Shown here: piece by piece, positions 32,902-42,121 of the stretch
How the letters are laid out: each line of letters starts with the position of its first letter
Numbering within the stretch: the stretch's first letter is position 1
Assembly (NCBI GenBank): GCA_012838665.1
Contig: DUOX01000016.1
Coordinates: 44,061-108,060, forward strand
Source of the DNA: Clostridiales bacterium
Lineage (GTDB): Bacteria; Bacillota; Clostridia; Oscillospirales; Oscillospiraceae
Direction of reading: 5' to 3'
Length of the DNA: 64,000 nucleotides
Translations under genes and position numbers: made by a program
Notes under the pieces: model-generated
The model's database searches: none
The model's input: only the letters and a program-made list of their open reading frames with translations
Told to the model about the DNA's origin: nothing

Positions 32902-33690
32902 TCAGCCGGCTTGTATCAGATTATCAAACATAAGGCCTATGTAGTTAAACGCCTCATTAAAAATAGTCTTGCTGAAGTCTGCAAACACCGTCAATGTAAG
33001 CCCCAGGGCCAGAATTCCGATTAATAGCTTTAGGGGGATGCCCACAACGAACATGTTCATCTGGGGTACGGTTCTTATAATGACTCCCAGGGCTACTTCA
33101 AGGAAGATTCCGGCAGCCAGAACCGGCATTGCAACCATAACCGCCAGGACAAAGGTGCGGCTCATTACTTCTGCGGACACCCATGCAATATTGGGAGCCG
33201 CAACGGCCTGTCCTATGGGGACTATCTCAAGGGTGCGGTACAGGATTTCTATGAGCTTCAAATGGCCGTCCACGGAAAAGAATATGATGAGCAACATGAT
33301 ATTCAAAAGGCCGCCGGACAGGGGCGCATGGGTGTTGTTCTGCGGGTCGTAAATGCTGGCCAGGCTGAAACCTATTTGGCTGTCAATAATGCTGCCGGCA
33401 GTCATGGTTATGTTGAACATGGCCGTAAGGACATATCCCATGGCGGCGCCAAAAAGCAGCTCTTTTATGCATATAAGTATGTATTCCAGCAGGCTGCCAT
33501 AGAAGGGAAATACCTCCGGCCCGGGTAATCCCATGATAAAAATCCCGGTAATTACAACGCAAAAACCTATTTTATACGCGTTAGGAATATTGCTCCTGCC
33601 AAAGACGGGACTTGAAATAAGAATCCCGCTCACACGGAGAAAGAGTAAGAATACATAGTCAAGATGTTGGCCAATTTCAGCAAAGCCCAT
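32902..33690 (-). CDS. fliR: Flagellar type III export protein FliR
   Basis: FliR is a membrane component of the export gate, with FliP and FliQ. The 262-residue sequence is strongly hydrophobic with about six helices and the family features ISSPVFGRSNIPNAYKIGF and QIGFSLASIYDPQ. GAGGTAG precedes the ATG. It lies between fliQ and flhB. Confidence 0.93.
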   Translation of the reverse strand: MGFAEIGQHLDYVFLLFLRVSGILISSPVFGRSNIPNAYKIGFCVVITGIFIMGLPGPEVFPFYGSLLEYILICIKELLFGAAMGYVLTAMFNITMTAGSIIDSQIGFSLASIYDPQNNTHAPLSGGLLNIMLLIIFFSVDGHLKLIEILYRTLEIVPIGQAVAAPNIAWVSAEVMSRTFVLAVMVAMPVLAAGIFLEVALGVIIRTVPQMNMFVVGIPLKLLIGILALGLTLTVFADFSKTIFNEAFNYIGLMFDNLIQAG

Positions 33691-33694
33691 CTTT

Positions 33695-33967
33695 CTACCT
33701 CAGCATTGAATTAATGGAAGCAAATAAATCCGAAGTGAAATCCGTCACCGTGCTGAGTATAAATCCGCCGAAGAGCAGCAGGGCGAAAAGTATGCCTAAA
33801 ATTTTTGGCACAAAGGCCAGTGTCTGCTCGTTTATCTGGGTTGTGGCCTGAAAAATAGAGACTAGGACCCCTACCACCAGGGCAATCCCCAACATGGGCA
33901 GTGATGCCAAAAGAATGGTATATACAGCGTTTTTCATAACCGTAAGGATTTCAATCTGAGAAATCAT
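33695..33967 (-). CDS. fliQ: Flagellar type III export protein FliQ
   Basis: FliQ is a small two-helix membrane subunit of the export gate. The 90-residue sequence has two hydrophobic stretches (YTILLASLPMLGIALVVGVLVSIFQATTQI and FALLLFGGFILSTVTDF) and the family QEQTL-like segment QINEQTLAFVPKI. AAAGGAG precedes the ATG. It follows fliP. Confidence 0.93.
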   Translation of the reverse strand: MISQIEILTVMKNAVYTILLASLPMLGIALVVGVLVSIFQATTQINEQTLAFVPKILGILFALLLFGGFILSTVTDFTSDLFASINSMLR

Positions 33968-33994
33968 ATGAAGCTCCTTTCCCCTTCCTTGCCG

Positions 33995-34786
33995 CTATGC
34001 CCCAAAGCTGCTGATAATTGCGCCTATGGTAAGCTGCCAGCCATCCACCAGCACAAAAAGCAGTATTTTAAAGGGCATGGAAATCATCGCCGGCGGCAGC
34101 ATCATCATACCCATGGCCATCAGGGTGCTGGCCACTATCATGTCTATAACAATGAAGGGCACGTATATAAAAAATCCGATGGCAAAGGCATGCTTCAATT
34201 CGCTGGTAACAAAGGCGGCTATAACCACCCGATGGGGCAGTTCCTCCAGCTCCACGCCCCGCTCCATCCCGGCCAGTCCGGCGAAAAAGTCCAGGTCCGT
34301 TTCATAAGTCTGGGTGTACATGAATTCCCGGAGGGGCACCATGGACTGATCTACAGCTTCTTCCAGTTTTATTTCATTCCGGATATAGGGGTCATACGCC
34401 ACCTCTTGGATTTGACCCAGCACAGGACTCATGACAAAATATGTAATGAAAAGGGCCAGACCTACTAGAACCGTGTTAGGCGGCATGTTTTGCAGCCCGA
34501 TAGCGTTGCGCACTATTGAGAGGGTTATCACAATCCTGGTAAAGCCCGTCAGCATAATGAGAAGCGTAGGCACCAGGGTTATGAGAGTCAAAAGAGCTAT
34601 TATCTGAAGCGCCTGGGAGTCCCCTGAAAAGAGGGACTCTACGGTATCCAGCGGAGCGGCGACAGCTCCGGGGGCCGCAGCCGTCAGAAGAGCCGCACTG
34701 CCAAGAAGCACGGCGGCGCTTTTGACAAATTTTTTCAGTCTTTTTGTAGCAGGAGTTTTGTTTGATATTTCTTCCTTAAATGGCAT
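33995..34786 (-). CDS. fliP: Flagellar type III export protein FliP
   Basis: FliP is a core membrane subunit of the export gate. It begins with a signal peptide (hydrophobic LLGSAALLTAAAPGAVA), as usual, then the conserved LTGFTRIVITLSIVRNAIGLQNMPPNTVLVGLALFIT segment and further hydrophobic helices. The start at 34786 was chosen because GGATGAG lies upstream; the frame continues 23 codons further with no box. That gives 263 residues, normal length. Confidence 0.92.
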   Translation of the reverse strand: MPFKEEISNKTPATKRLKKFVKSAAVLLGSAALLTAAAPGAVAAPLDTVESLFSGDSQALQIIALLTLITLVPTLLIMLTGFTRIVITLSIVRNAIGLQNMPPNTVLVGLALFITYFVMSPVLGQIQEVAYDPYIRNEIKLEEAVDQSMVPLREFMYTQTYETDLDFFAGLAGMERGVELEELPHRVVIAAFVTSELKHAFAIGFFIYVPFIVIDMIVASTLMAMGMMMLPPAMISMPFKILLFVLVDGWQLTIGAIISSFGA

Positions 34787-34860
34787 GTCTTTAATCTCAT
34801 CCAACCTATTCAAATGCCCACCACATTTCAAAGTTCTGTATCCATAAAGTAGCATTGGTA

Positions 34861-35226
34861 TCAGAGTTTAGAATCCGGGGTGTTGCTCCCCAAGTTTTTC
34901 AGCCGTGAGATAAGCTCCTCTTTAAAGCTCGCGCCAAATCCTTCCGGCGGGGCCTCGTCTTTCTTCAGCTCTATCTCGGACAGTGGGAGCTTGTCCAGCC
35001 TTTCCACATGATGCCCGCCTACCCCCAGCAGGTATGCATATTCCCCAAAGGCCACAACGACTACGGCCTTGTCCCTTGCAAGGGGCAGGGACGCGATGAG
35101 CTTTATATTCGCGCTTTTGCGAAAGGTTCGCCCGCCGGTTTTGGCCGCCAGCTTTGTTACGTATAATGCCGCAGCAAGCACTGCGCATATTGCTAAAATC
35201 GCTTTAAAATAGTCCCAAAAACCCAC
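34861..35226 (-). CDS. fliO: Flagellar protein FliO
   Basis: FliO helps assemble FliP into the export gate. The 121-residue protein has one N-terminal transmembrane segment (AILAICAVLAAALYVTKLAA) and a small cytoplasmic domain with the pattern KLIASLPLARDKAVVVVAFGEYAYLLGV. The start is GTG with GGGGGAAAGGCGG upstream. Position directly before fliP supports the call, as FliO is poorly conserved. Confidence 0.87.
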   Translation of the reverse strand: MGFWDYFKAILAICAVLAAALYVTKLAAKTGGRTFRKSANIKLIASLPLARDKAVVVVAFGEYAYLLGVGGHHVERLDKLPLSEIELKKDEAPPEGFGASFKEELISRLKNLGSNTPDSKL

Positions 35227-35257
35227 GACACTGCCGCCTTTCCCCCTGCTTTTGGCC

Positions 35258-35566
35258 CTATACCTGCATATTCATGATTTCCTTATAGGCCTCCATGGCT
35301 TTATTCCGGATCTGAACCGTCAGGTTAAGGGCAATTTCAGCTTTCTTTGTGGCAATAATCATGTCGGAAAGGTTGTCGGTATTGCCCGTGAGTAAGTCCA
35401 GAGTGGCTACATCGCTTTCGGTATTTAACTCTCTGTACTTCTCAAGGGCATTAGACAAAGTGCTGGCAAAATCACTTCCCGACTCAGCCTGAGAGGTCTT
35501 GCCGCTTTGGGCAACACCGGAGACGCCGCTTAAACTATTTATCATTGAAATGTTAATTTCCGCCAT
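35258..35566 (-). CDS. fliE: Flagellar hook-basal body protein FliE
   Basis: FliE links the MS ring to the rod. The 102-residue sequence has the conserved C-terminal helices: SDMIIATKKAEIALNLTVQIRNKAMEAYKEIMNMQV. The N-terminal half is Ser/Gly-rich and probably disordered. AGGGGAAC precedes the ATG. It follows flgB and flgC, its usual partners. Confidence 0.92.
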   Translation of the reverse strand: MAEINISMINSLSGVSGVAQSGKTSQAESGSDFASTLSNALEKYRELNTESDVATLDLLTGNTDNLSDMIIATKKAEIALNLTVQIRNKAMEAYKEIMNMQV

Positions 35567-35596
35567 TTTTTATGTTCCCCTCATTAAAAAGATTAA

Positions 35597-36028
35597 TCAG
35601 CTGCCGATTTCCAAGGACTTGACGGCCATATCCTTATAGGCGTTAAATGCCGTAACGTTCGCCTCGTAGGAGCGGTATGCGGATATCATGTTGACAATCT
35701 CCTGGGAGAGGTCCACATTGGGCATCTGGACATAACCCTCCTCATTGGCGTCCGGGTGTGCTGGGTCGTAGACAAGATCGTAATCCGTTGTGTCAAGGCC
35801 AATTTCCGCAACCCGGACACCGCCTTGGACCTCATCAGTTTTACTCCTCATAATATCTGAAAAATTGGAGCCCCTTTCCTCCAAAACTACATATTTTCTT
35901 GTGTAAGGGGTGCCGTCTTCCGTTCTGGTGGTATCAATATTTGCTATATTCTCCGATATTACATCCATGCGCAGGCGCTGGGCGTTAAGACCGGAGGCGC
36001 TGATGTCCATTCCGCTTAGAAATCCCAT
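35597..36028 (-). CDS. flgC: Flagellar basal-body rod protein FlgC
   Basis: FlgC is a proximal rod protein. The sequence begins MGFLSGMDISASGLNAQRLRMDVISENIANIDTTRTEDGTPYTRKY, with the rod signature, and ends with the helix EIVNMISAYRSYEANVTAFNAYKDMA. At 143 residues it is normal. GAAAGGGG precedes the ATG. Confidence 0.94.
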   Translation of the reverse strand: MGFLSGMDISASGLNAQRLRMDVISENIANIDTTRTEDGTPYTRKYVVLEERGSNFSDIMRSKTDEVQGGVRVAEIGLDTTDYDLVYDPAHPDANEEGYVQMPNVDLSQEIVNMISAYRSYEANVTAFNAYKDMAVKSLEIGS

Positions 36029-36058
36029 TTTTTTCAGCCCCTTTCAAGCAATGTCAAA

Positions 36059-36469
36059 TTAGTCGATATTAATTGCCATATCCAGCTTTCTGAACTCCGA
36101 ATTGATTTTGCTGACCATTGAATAGTAATGTATGGAATTCTTGGCCAGGGCAACCATTTCGCTTTCTATGTTAACGCTGTTTTCGTCGTATCGGACGGAG
36201 CTGGATTCGTCTTTTACCACAACCGGTTCAACATCATCGATGCTCAATGGCTTTTTGGATATGTGCTTCTCATGGGTGACGGACATGTCCATTTTGGAAT
36301 CCCCGTCACCCAGGGCCGAAGCCATTATTTCTTCAAACTGCACGGAGGAAGCCTTAAAGCCAACGGTGTCCACATTGGCTATATTGTTGCTTATAACCTC
36401 GTTTCTAAGCCAGCTGGCCTCCATCCCTTTTCCCAGCAGGTTAACGGAAGTAAACAAATTGTCCCACAT
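36059..36469 (-). CDS. flgB: Flagellar basal-body rod protein FlgB
   Basis: FlgB is a proximal rod protein. It has the signature SWLRNEVISNNIANVDTVGFKASSVQFEE and the C-terminal YDENSVNIESEMVALAKNSIHYYSMV. At 136 residues it is normal. GGGAGGG precedes the ATG. Unlike Bacillus, flgB-flgC-fliE are not at the head of the operon here but behind fliY and an EAL-HDOD gene. Confidence 0.94.
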   Translation of the reverse strand: MWDNLFTSVNLLGKGMEASWLRNEVISNNIANVDTVGFKASSVQFEEIMASALGDGDSKMDMSVTHEKHISKKPLSIDDVEPVVVKDESSSVRYDENSVNIESEMVALAKNSIHYYSMVSKINSEFRKLDMAINID

Positions 36470-36505
36470 TGCAAACCCTCCCTGTCTGACTTATTGTTCT
36501 GCGGG

Positions 36506-37720
36506 CTATTTCAGAAGCTTATTGGCATTAATAATTGCTTCAACGTAAAGCTTATATACCTTGTCCCCATCTATGTTGTATTTGTTGCAGATTTCCATAG
36601 CCTCGTCCCACTCGGCCCTTTCGATATGCTTGATAATTTGAAGTAGCTCCGCTTTTTCACCTTTTTGGGTGATAAGAGGTTCGCTGATTTCGCTGCTCAA
36701 ATGCGTTTCCTTCATAATGGTTTCTATAGAGACATCCATAATAGCATCGGCAAGGGAAAACAGCCCTATGAGGAAATAGCTTTCCGCGCTTCTATATTCG
36801 TTTATGTTCCGGGCCAGACTCTCCATAAATATGCCCCTGATAAGCGCCATGCGGATAAGTTCGCTGGGTTTGCTGCTTTTTGTCTGGTTTAATACTATAA
36901 GCGAAACCCATTTTCTTATATCGTTCAGCCCCAATATGGTTAGAGCGTGCAAAATCCCTGTGACGGAATAGTTCAGTCCGTAATATGCCGAGTTTACTAT
37001 CTTTAGCAGGCGATAAGAGAGCACAACATCCCTCTTGATTATTTCGGCCAGGTCGGCAAAATTAATCTCCGGGTCTGCAATGCTCCTTATCAGCTGTAGC
37101 TTGCTCAGACGCATGGCGTCCACGCGGCTAGATGTGGCAATGGCAGGCTTGCAGAAGAAGAAGCCCTGGAACAGAGTAAAGCCTAAAGCTCTGGCCATCT
37201 CGAAAGCCTCATATGTTTCAATTTTTTCCGCAAGCAGCACCTTACGGGGGTTGCTTTTTACTTTTTTTGCCAAATCCCCGATATAGCCTTCGCTGCTATT
37301 GAGAAAGTCCACTTTGATTATATCTGCCAGCTCAATAAGGGGCTCATATCCCTCGGTGTAAATGAAGTCGTCGAGGGCAATAATGTAGCCTCGCTCCTTA
37401 AGCCTTGTGCAAGCCATCAACATTTCTTCCGTGGGTTGTATGTCTTCCAGTAGCTCCACAACAAGAATTCTGCTCGGGATAATAAGGGGCAGCTCTTCCA
37501 GAATGAGGTCGGATGTAAAATTCACAAAAGCTTTTTTCCCGCCTGTTATTTTATCGATGCCAATATCGCTGAAGGCGGTAACGAGCACATCCCTCGTTGC
37601 GCTGCTTCCGTCTGTTGCGTCGTATTTCTCGCTGGACACGTCTGCTCTGTACAGCAGCTCATAACCATATATGTCCTTTTTCGTATTGAATATTGGCTGA
37701 CACGCTACACAATCAAACAC
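36506..37720 (-). CDS. EAL-HDOD domain protein with degenerate EAL motif
   Basis: The N-terminal half (about 1-200) is an EAL-type fold (CQPIFNTKKDIYGYELLYRA, ALDDFIYTEGY). The catalytic signature is VELLED rather than EAL and the DDF loop lacks the usual GTG, so it is probably not an active c-di-GMP phosphodiesterase. The C-terminal half is a HDOD domain (LAEIIKRDVVLSYRLLKIVNSAYYGL, ALTILGLNDIRKWVSLIVL). This is the YuxH-type architecture. The start is GTG with a weak GAGAG box. It lies between fliY and flgB, so a motility-regulating role is likely; it may sense c-di-GMP instead of cutting it. Confidence 0.85.
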   Translation of the reverse strand: MFDCVACQPIFNTKKDIYGYELLYRADVSSEKYDATDGSSATRDVLVTAFSDIGIDKITGGKKAFVNFTSDLILEELPLIIPSRILVVELLEDIQPTEEMLMACTRLKERGYIIALDDFIYTEGYEPLIELADIIKVDFLNSSEGYIGDLAKKVKSNPRKVLLAEKIETYEAFEMARALGFTLFQGFFFCKPAIATSSRVDAMRLSKLQLIRSIADPEINFADLAEIIKRDVVLSYRLLKIVNSAYYGLNYSVTGILHALTILGLNDIRKWVSLIVLNQTKSSKPSELIRMALIRGIFMESLARNINEYRSAESYFLIGLFSLADAIMDVSIETIMKETHLSSEISEPLITQKGEKAELLQIIKHIERAEWDEAMEICNKYNIDGDKVYKLYVEAIINANKLLK

Positions 37721-37778
37721 ATTATCACTCTCAATGCCGTTTTAAAATAAGTCGTATAAAGGTATGTAACAAATACCC

Positions 37779-39005
37779 TTACACTTGACTGGGTCGATTT
37801 AAAATTTCCGTTATGCGGACGCCATAATTTTCATCTATGACAACGACTTCACCTTTGGCGATGCGCTTTCCGTTGACAATCACATCAACCAGTTCGCCAG
37901 CCAACTTATCAAGGACAACTAAGGAGCCAATGCCCAGATTAAGCACTTCGCCAAGGCTCTTTTTCGACTTTCCAAGTTCCACGGTAACCTGCAGGGGGAT
38001 ATCATTGATGAGCTCAAAGTTTGAAGCCTTCTCATCCTCTTCCGTAGCCTGCGCCACAGGCTCATCGAAGGACTGGAACACCGCGGGCTTTACGGCTTTG
38101 AGGGGCTGAGCTTTTGCCGGGGGCGCAGCAGAAGCGCTTCTCTTTGCTGCAGAAACCGGGCTGGCCGCCGGCACCGGTGCAGTCGGCTTAGCAGGGGGTT
38201 CTGGCTGCGGAGCTTCAGGCTCACTATGGGCATGGGTCTTCATAAGCATGCTTATAAGATCCTTGGCCATGTCTATAGGCATTATCTGGAGAAGCTTGCT
38301 TTTCAGCAGCCCTTCAATCTCCATGTCAAAGCTGACCTTGACGACGGGAGTGGCTCCGTCAAGGAACTTTGCCACGTTCTCGTCAGCCTCCATCCTGAAA
38401 ACATCAGGAGGTGATATGTTAACTCCATCGCCCATCATATCGCTCATGGCGGTGGCCGCCGAGCCCATCATTTGATTCATAAGTTCGCTGATTGCGCTCA
38501 GGTGAATATCGTTCAAAACCACATTATCAGGGTCGATGTCCCCGTCGCCGCCCATGAGCAAATCCGTTATGAGGGCTGCGTCATAGTCTTTTAATATCAG
38601 CAGGTTTTTGCCGTACAGTCCCTCAATAAACTCCACGCTTATCGCCAGAAAGGGGCATTTGTAGGCGGCCAGGACGTTCTCCGATCTATACAGGTTCACC
38701 CGAGGGGTTGTAATGCTCACCCTCCTGCCCAGGAGTTTATACATAATGGTGGCAGAGGTGCCTATACATATGTTCCCAACTTCCCCCAGGGCATCAATTT
38801 CAGAAGCGTCAAAGTACACGGAAACATCTTCCTTCAGACTCTCGTCCAGGTCGGAATTCTCCACATCATGCTGTATGTAACCGGAGCTTTTGGTCTGACC
38901 TTCATCCAAGGCAGACATTTCCATAACCACTTTGCCTTCTTCGTTTTCGGATGAAATTTCGCCCAGCAACATAGCGTCTATCTCATGTTGAGATAAATTA
39001 CCCAT
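37779..39005 (-). CDS. fliY: Flagellar motor switch phosphatase FliY
   Basis: FliY is a C-ring component that also dephosphorylates CheY-P. The N-terminal motif SQHEIDAML resembles the FliM CheY-binding peptide. The CheC-like part has two phosphatase motifs (DALGEVGNICIGTSATIMYKLL and AISELMNQMMGSAATAMSD). A Pro/Ala linker (about 255-315) leads to a FliN-like SpoA domain (LQVTVELGKSKKSLGEVLNLGIGSLVVLDKLAGE). At 408 residues it is normal. It overlaps fliM by 8 nt. Confidence 0.94.
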   Translation of the reverse strand: MGNLSQHEIDAMLLGEISSENEEGKVVMEMSALDEGQTKSSGYIQHDVENSDLDESLKEDVSVYFDASEIDALGEVGNICIGTSATIMYKLLGRRVSITTPRVNLYRSENVLAAYKCPFLAISVEFIEGLYGKNLLILKDYDAALITDLLMGGDGDIDPDNVVLNDIHLSAISELMNQMMGSAATAMSDMMGDGVNISPPDVFRMEADENVAKFLDGATPVVKVSFDMEIEGLLKSKLLQIMPIDMAKDLISMLMKTHAHSEPEAPQPEPPAKPTAPVPAASPVSAAKRSASAAPPAKAQPLKAVKPAVFQSFDEPVAQATEEDEKASNFELINDIPLQVTVELGKSKKSLGEVLNLGIGSLVVLDKLAGELVDVIVNGKRIAKGEVVVIDENYGVRITEILNRPSQV

Positions 39006-39981
39006 GGTTTTCCTCTCCTCTGATTACATCTAAAATTTTAACAGCGCATTGATTTCTGTATTTGCCCAACGAAGCGCGGAATTGGGGGACATGCTCAAAC
39101 TTCACCGTGACGGGCTCGTCCACCTTGTGTTGAAGCTGGATTACATCGCCTACTTTGAGGCACATTATATCCCTGACGGAGGCCTCGGTAGGGTTAAATA
39201 TAGTGCTCACTGTAATAGCCGAATTTATAATAGAATTCATCAGGTTCTTTGGGTTTTTCTGTACTTCCTTTCTGGTGCTGCTGGTATACCAGATCCTCGT
39301 TGTCAGCTTTTTTGTAAAGGGTTCTATGGCCTGATGGGGAAGGCAAAATCCTATAAGCCCGCTCTCGTTTCCAATGGTAATATTCATGGTAACCAGCAAT
39401 ACGGGGTCATTCATTTCAACAATCTGGGCAAACTGCATGCTCGTTTCAATCTTCTCAAGGGTGGAGCTTACATCCATAACCTTAGACCACGCCTCATCCA
39501 GGTTTTTCAGCATTTGCCACAGGATTCGCTCCATGATGGCCAGTTCGATTTCAGTGAACTGCCTGCCCTCCGAGGGAATCTCCTTGGTGCCGCCCAGCAC
39601 CCTGCTTATAATTGAATAGGCTATTTCCTTGCTCAGCTCCATAATAATTGAGCCGTCAAAGGGGGTCACATTGACTATGCCTATAATTACCGGAGATGGT
39701 ACGGAGTTGTTAAACTCATTGAAGGACAACTCCTCGATTGACAGGATTTCTGCGTCGCAGTTTGCCCTTAGGGTCCCCATAAGGTAGTTTGACAGCAGAT
39801 GCCCGAAGTTTTTGTATATTACGTTAATGGCCCGAATCTGGTCTTTTGTAAAGCGGTTAGCCGTTCTGAAGTCATAAAGCCTTATGCCGTCTTTTGACTG
39901 CTCCTGGCTTTCGTCGCCTTCACCAGTTATCAAGGCCTTCATCAGTTCGTCTATTTCTGCCTGCGATAAAATATCATTCAT
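38998..39981 (-). CDS. fliM: Flagellar motor switch protein FliM
   Basis: FliM is the C-ring switch protein that binds CheY-P through its N-terminal peptide MNDILSQAEIDELMKAL. The middle domain shows NRFTKDQIRAINVIYKNFGHLLSNYLMG and the C-terminal SpoA-like part ends the protein (VGDVIQLQHKVDEPVTVKFEHVPQFRA). At 327 residues it is normal. ATG 39981 was chosen as it starts the conserved peptide. Confidence 0.94.
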   Translation of the reverse strand: MNDILSQAEIDELMKALITGEGDESQEQSKDGIRLYDFRTANRFTKDQIRAINVIYKNFGHLLSNYLMGTLRANCDAEILSIEELSFNEFNNSVPSPVIIGIVNVTPFDGSIIMELSKEIAYSIISRVLGGTKEIPSEGRQFTEIELAIMERILWQMLKNLDEAWSKVMDVSSTLEKIETSMQFAQIVEMNDPVLLVTMNITIGNESGLIGFCLPHQAIEPFTKKLTTRIWYTSSTRKEVQKNPKNLMNSIINSAITVSTIFNPTEASVRDIMCLKVGDVIQLQHKVDEPVTVKFEHVPQFRASLGKYRNQCAVKILDVIRGEENHG

Positions 39982-40052
39982 TTTAATCACTCGCTTAACA
40001 TTTCAATTTCAGCTATTTCTGCCCGGTACGGATATGTAATGGGCATTTCTTG

Positions 40053-40469
40053 CTACTGCATTACAAAATCGCTGAAATAGATGGTTACGATACCGTCAAT
40101 CTGCAGGGCCTCATTCAGCGCCTTTGAGACGGTTACGCGCAACTCTTCCTGGATACCCTGCCTGAGAATATCCTCCTCGGACAGACTCCTGACTATGAAT
40201 AATATGGTATCCCGGATTATGTGCAGATTTTCATCAAGATACTCCGTAAGCTTCTTATCATTAATGCCCAGCACAACGGTAGTCTTGAAAAGCTTTTGAC
40301 TTTCCTTAACGTTGGTGACGAAAGGGTCCTTAATCGCATAGCTTATGACTACCGGTCCTTCCGGAGTGCTGTCCTGGTTTCTGAAATAAAACACATATAC
40401 CGCTATTCCTATTGCCAGAATGGCAAGTATGATAATAAGAAAATTTGGTCTTTTCTTTGCCTTTTTCAC
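40053..40469 (-). CDS. fliL: Flagellar basal body-associated protein FliL
   Basis: FliL sits near the stator and aids torque. The 138-residue protein has a short basic N-terminus, one transmembrane segment (FLIIILAILAIGIAVYVFYF) and an extracytoplasmic domain ending DGIVTIYFSDFVMQ, close to the family pattern. The start is GTG. It lies between motB and fliM, the usual order. Confidence 0.9.
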   Translation of the reverse strand: MKKAKKRPNFLIIILAILAIGIAVYVFYFRNQDSTPEGPVVISYAIKDPFVTNVKESQKLFKTTVVLGINDKKLTEYLDENLHIIRDTILFIVRSLSEEDILRQGIQEELRVTVSKALNEALQIDGIVTIYFSDFVMQ

Positions 40470-40488
40470 TGCACCTGCTTCCCTTCCG

Positions 40489-41256
40489 CTATGTCAATTC
40501 AGCTTTTTCAAGAACAAAGTCCACTCTTCTGTTCAGTTGCCGGCCCTCGGGAGTCTCATTTGTCGCTATTGGCTGATACTCTCCATATCCCACTGCCGAC
40601 AGCATTTTTTCGTTTATAATACCCCATTCAAGAACCTTACGCAGGGTATTGGTGGCCCTCTTTACCGACAAGTCCCAGTTGTCTTCGTATTGAGCAGTTC
40701 TTATGGGCACGTTGTCCGTATGGCCCTCAATATTAACCCTTTTAATGGAGGATATATTCTCGTCGATAATATTGATTATATGTCTGAGGATTTCCTCACT
40801 TTCCGGGCGAATCACGGCCTGACCCGAATCAAAGAGGGCTACTTCATTAAAACGCAGGATAATAACCTCTTCCGTTCTGACGACGCTGAGCTGGCCTTCC
40901 AGCCTGTTTCTTTCAATATAGTCCTTGATATTTTGATATAGCTGGTCAAATGTCTCGTCTATGGCCCTTTGCTCGGCGTTCAGCCAAAAGTTGCTTTCTT
41001 CCCTGTTTTCGTAGTTTACCATAGGGTCAATTTTGGGTATGGGGTCTTCCCGTACTGCAACTATGTCAAGGGTTTCGACTGCTGCCGGGGCCCCCGTGCG
41101 GGTAAATGCACTCACAAGCTCCTGCCATTTCTGGCTGTCAATTGTTGAAAACGAATACAGAAGCACAAAGAAACAGAGGAGCAAAGTGACCATGTCACCA
41201 TATGTATCCATCCAACTATAACCGCTCTCCTCGTCAGGCACTTCCCGCCTTCTCAT
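40489..41256 (-). CDS. motB: Flagellar stator protein MotB
   Basis: MotB anchors the stator to peptidoglycan. A single transmembrane helix near the N-terminus carries the proton-binding Asp (SWMDTYGDMVTLLLCFFVLLYSFS). After a linker comes the OmpA-like domain (VNIEGHTDNVPIRTAQYEDNWDLSVKRA, VGYGEYQPIATNETPEGRQLNRRVDF). At 255 residues it is normal. ATG 41256 has GGGGG upstream. It is in the operon behind motA. Confidence 0.94.
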   Translation of the reverse strand: MRRREVPDEESGYSWMDTYGDMVTLLLCFFVLLYSFSTIDSQKWQELVSAFTRTGAPAAVETLDIVAVREDPIPKIDPMVNYENREESNFWLNAEQRAIDETFDQLYQNIKDYIERNRLEGQLSVVRTEEVIILRFNEVALFDSGQAVIRPESEEILRHIINIIDENISSIKRVNIEGHTDNVPIRTAQYEDNWDLSVKRATNTLRKVLEWGIINEKMLSAVGYGEYQPIATNETPEGRQLNRRVDFVLEKAELT

Positions 41257-41304
41257 AGCGCTCACCCCCTAATCAATCTTGCATATATCAGTTCTAGCCG
41301 CCGA

Positions 41305-42090
41305 TTAAACGCTTTTTGAGTATTCCCGAGCGCTGTTATTCTGCTGCTGGGCGTTAGACAGGTACGCATTGAGCTTTTCCCTGATAATCCTGGGGTTTTC
41401 ACCGTTTTGAATGGCCATAATTCCCTCAATAATCAACTCTTTGTGCAGGTATTCAACCTCGCCCACAGTCCTCAAGCGCTTTGACAGGGGGTTAAACACT
41501 AAGTTGGCCAGCATGGTGCCATAGAAGGTTGTAACCAGTGCAACCGCCATATTCGGCCCCAGGGAATCCAGGTCGTCCAGATTTCTCAGCATATTGATAA
41601 GCCCGATCAGGGTTCCTATCATACCGAAGGCCGGGGAATAGGTGGCCGCTGTCTCCAGGATCGCCCGGTTTTTGGCGTGCCGCTCCTTTGTAACGGACAG
41701 TTCCGTCTCAAGGATGCTTCTTATAAGTTCCGGATTAGAGCCGTCCACAACCAGCAGAATACCTTTTTTTAAAAAAGGCTCGTCCATATTATCAGTCAGC
41801 TCTTCCAGTGCCAGCAAACCGTTTCTCCGGGCCACGTTGGCAATGTCAACAATAGTGTCTATATCCCTGTCATAATCTATTTTGTTTTCGCTGAAGGCGA
41901 CCTTCAAGGCCTTGAACAAGCTTTTTATCCTGGGCATCGAATAAGAAGCTACGGTTGCGCAGATAACTCCGCCAAACACTATGAATATGGAAGCCGGATC
42001 AAAATAGTCTTTTAGATGCCCTCTGGTTGCGATACTTATAATTATACATGCAAATCCAATTACAAGACTTGCAATTGTTGATACGTTCAT
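41305..42090 (-). CDS. motA: Flagellar stator protein MotA
   Basis: MotA forms the proton channel with MotB. Four transmembrane helices are visible, with PASIFIVFGGVICATVASYSMPRIKSLFKAL at the start and the conserved TYSPAFGMIGTLIGLINMLRNLDDLDSLGPNMAVALVTTFYGTMLANLVFNP in the middle. At 261 residues it is standard. ATG 42090 was chosen with GGTGGAG upstream. Confidence 0.94.
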   Translation of the reverse strand: MNVSTIASLVIGFACIIISIATRGHLKDYFDPASIFIVFGGVICATVASYSMPRIKSLFKALKVAFSENKIDYDRDIDTIVDIANVARRNGLLALEELTDNMDEPFLKKGILLVVDGSNPELIRSILETELSVTKERHAKNRAILETAATYSPAFGMIGTLIGLINMLRNLDDLDSLGPNMAVALVTTFYGTMLANLVFNPLSKRLRTVGEVEYLHKELIIEGIMAIQNGENPRIIREKLNAYLSNAQQQNNSAREYSKSV

Positions 42091-42121
42091 AGCTTGCCTC
42101 TCCACCTAAAGAAATTTTACC

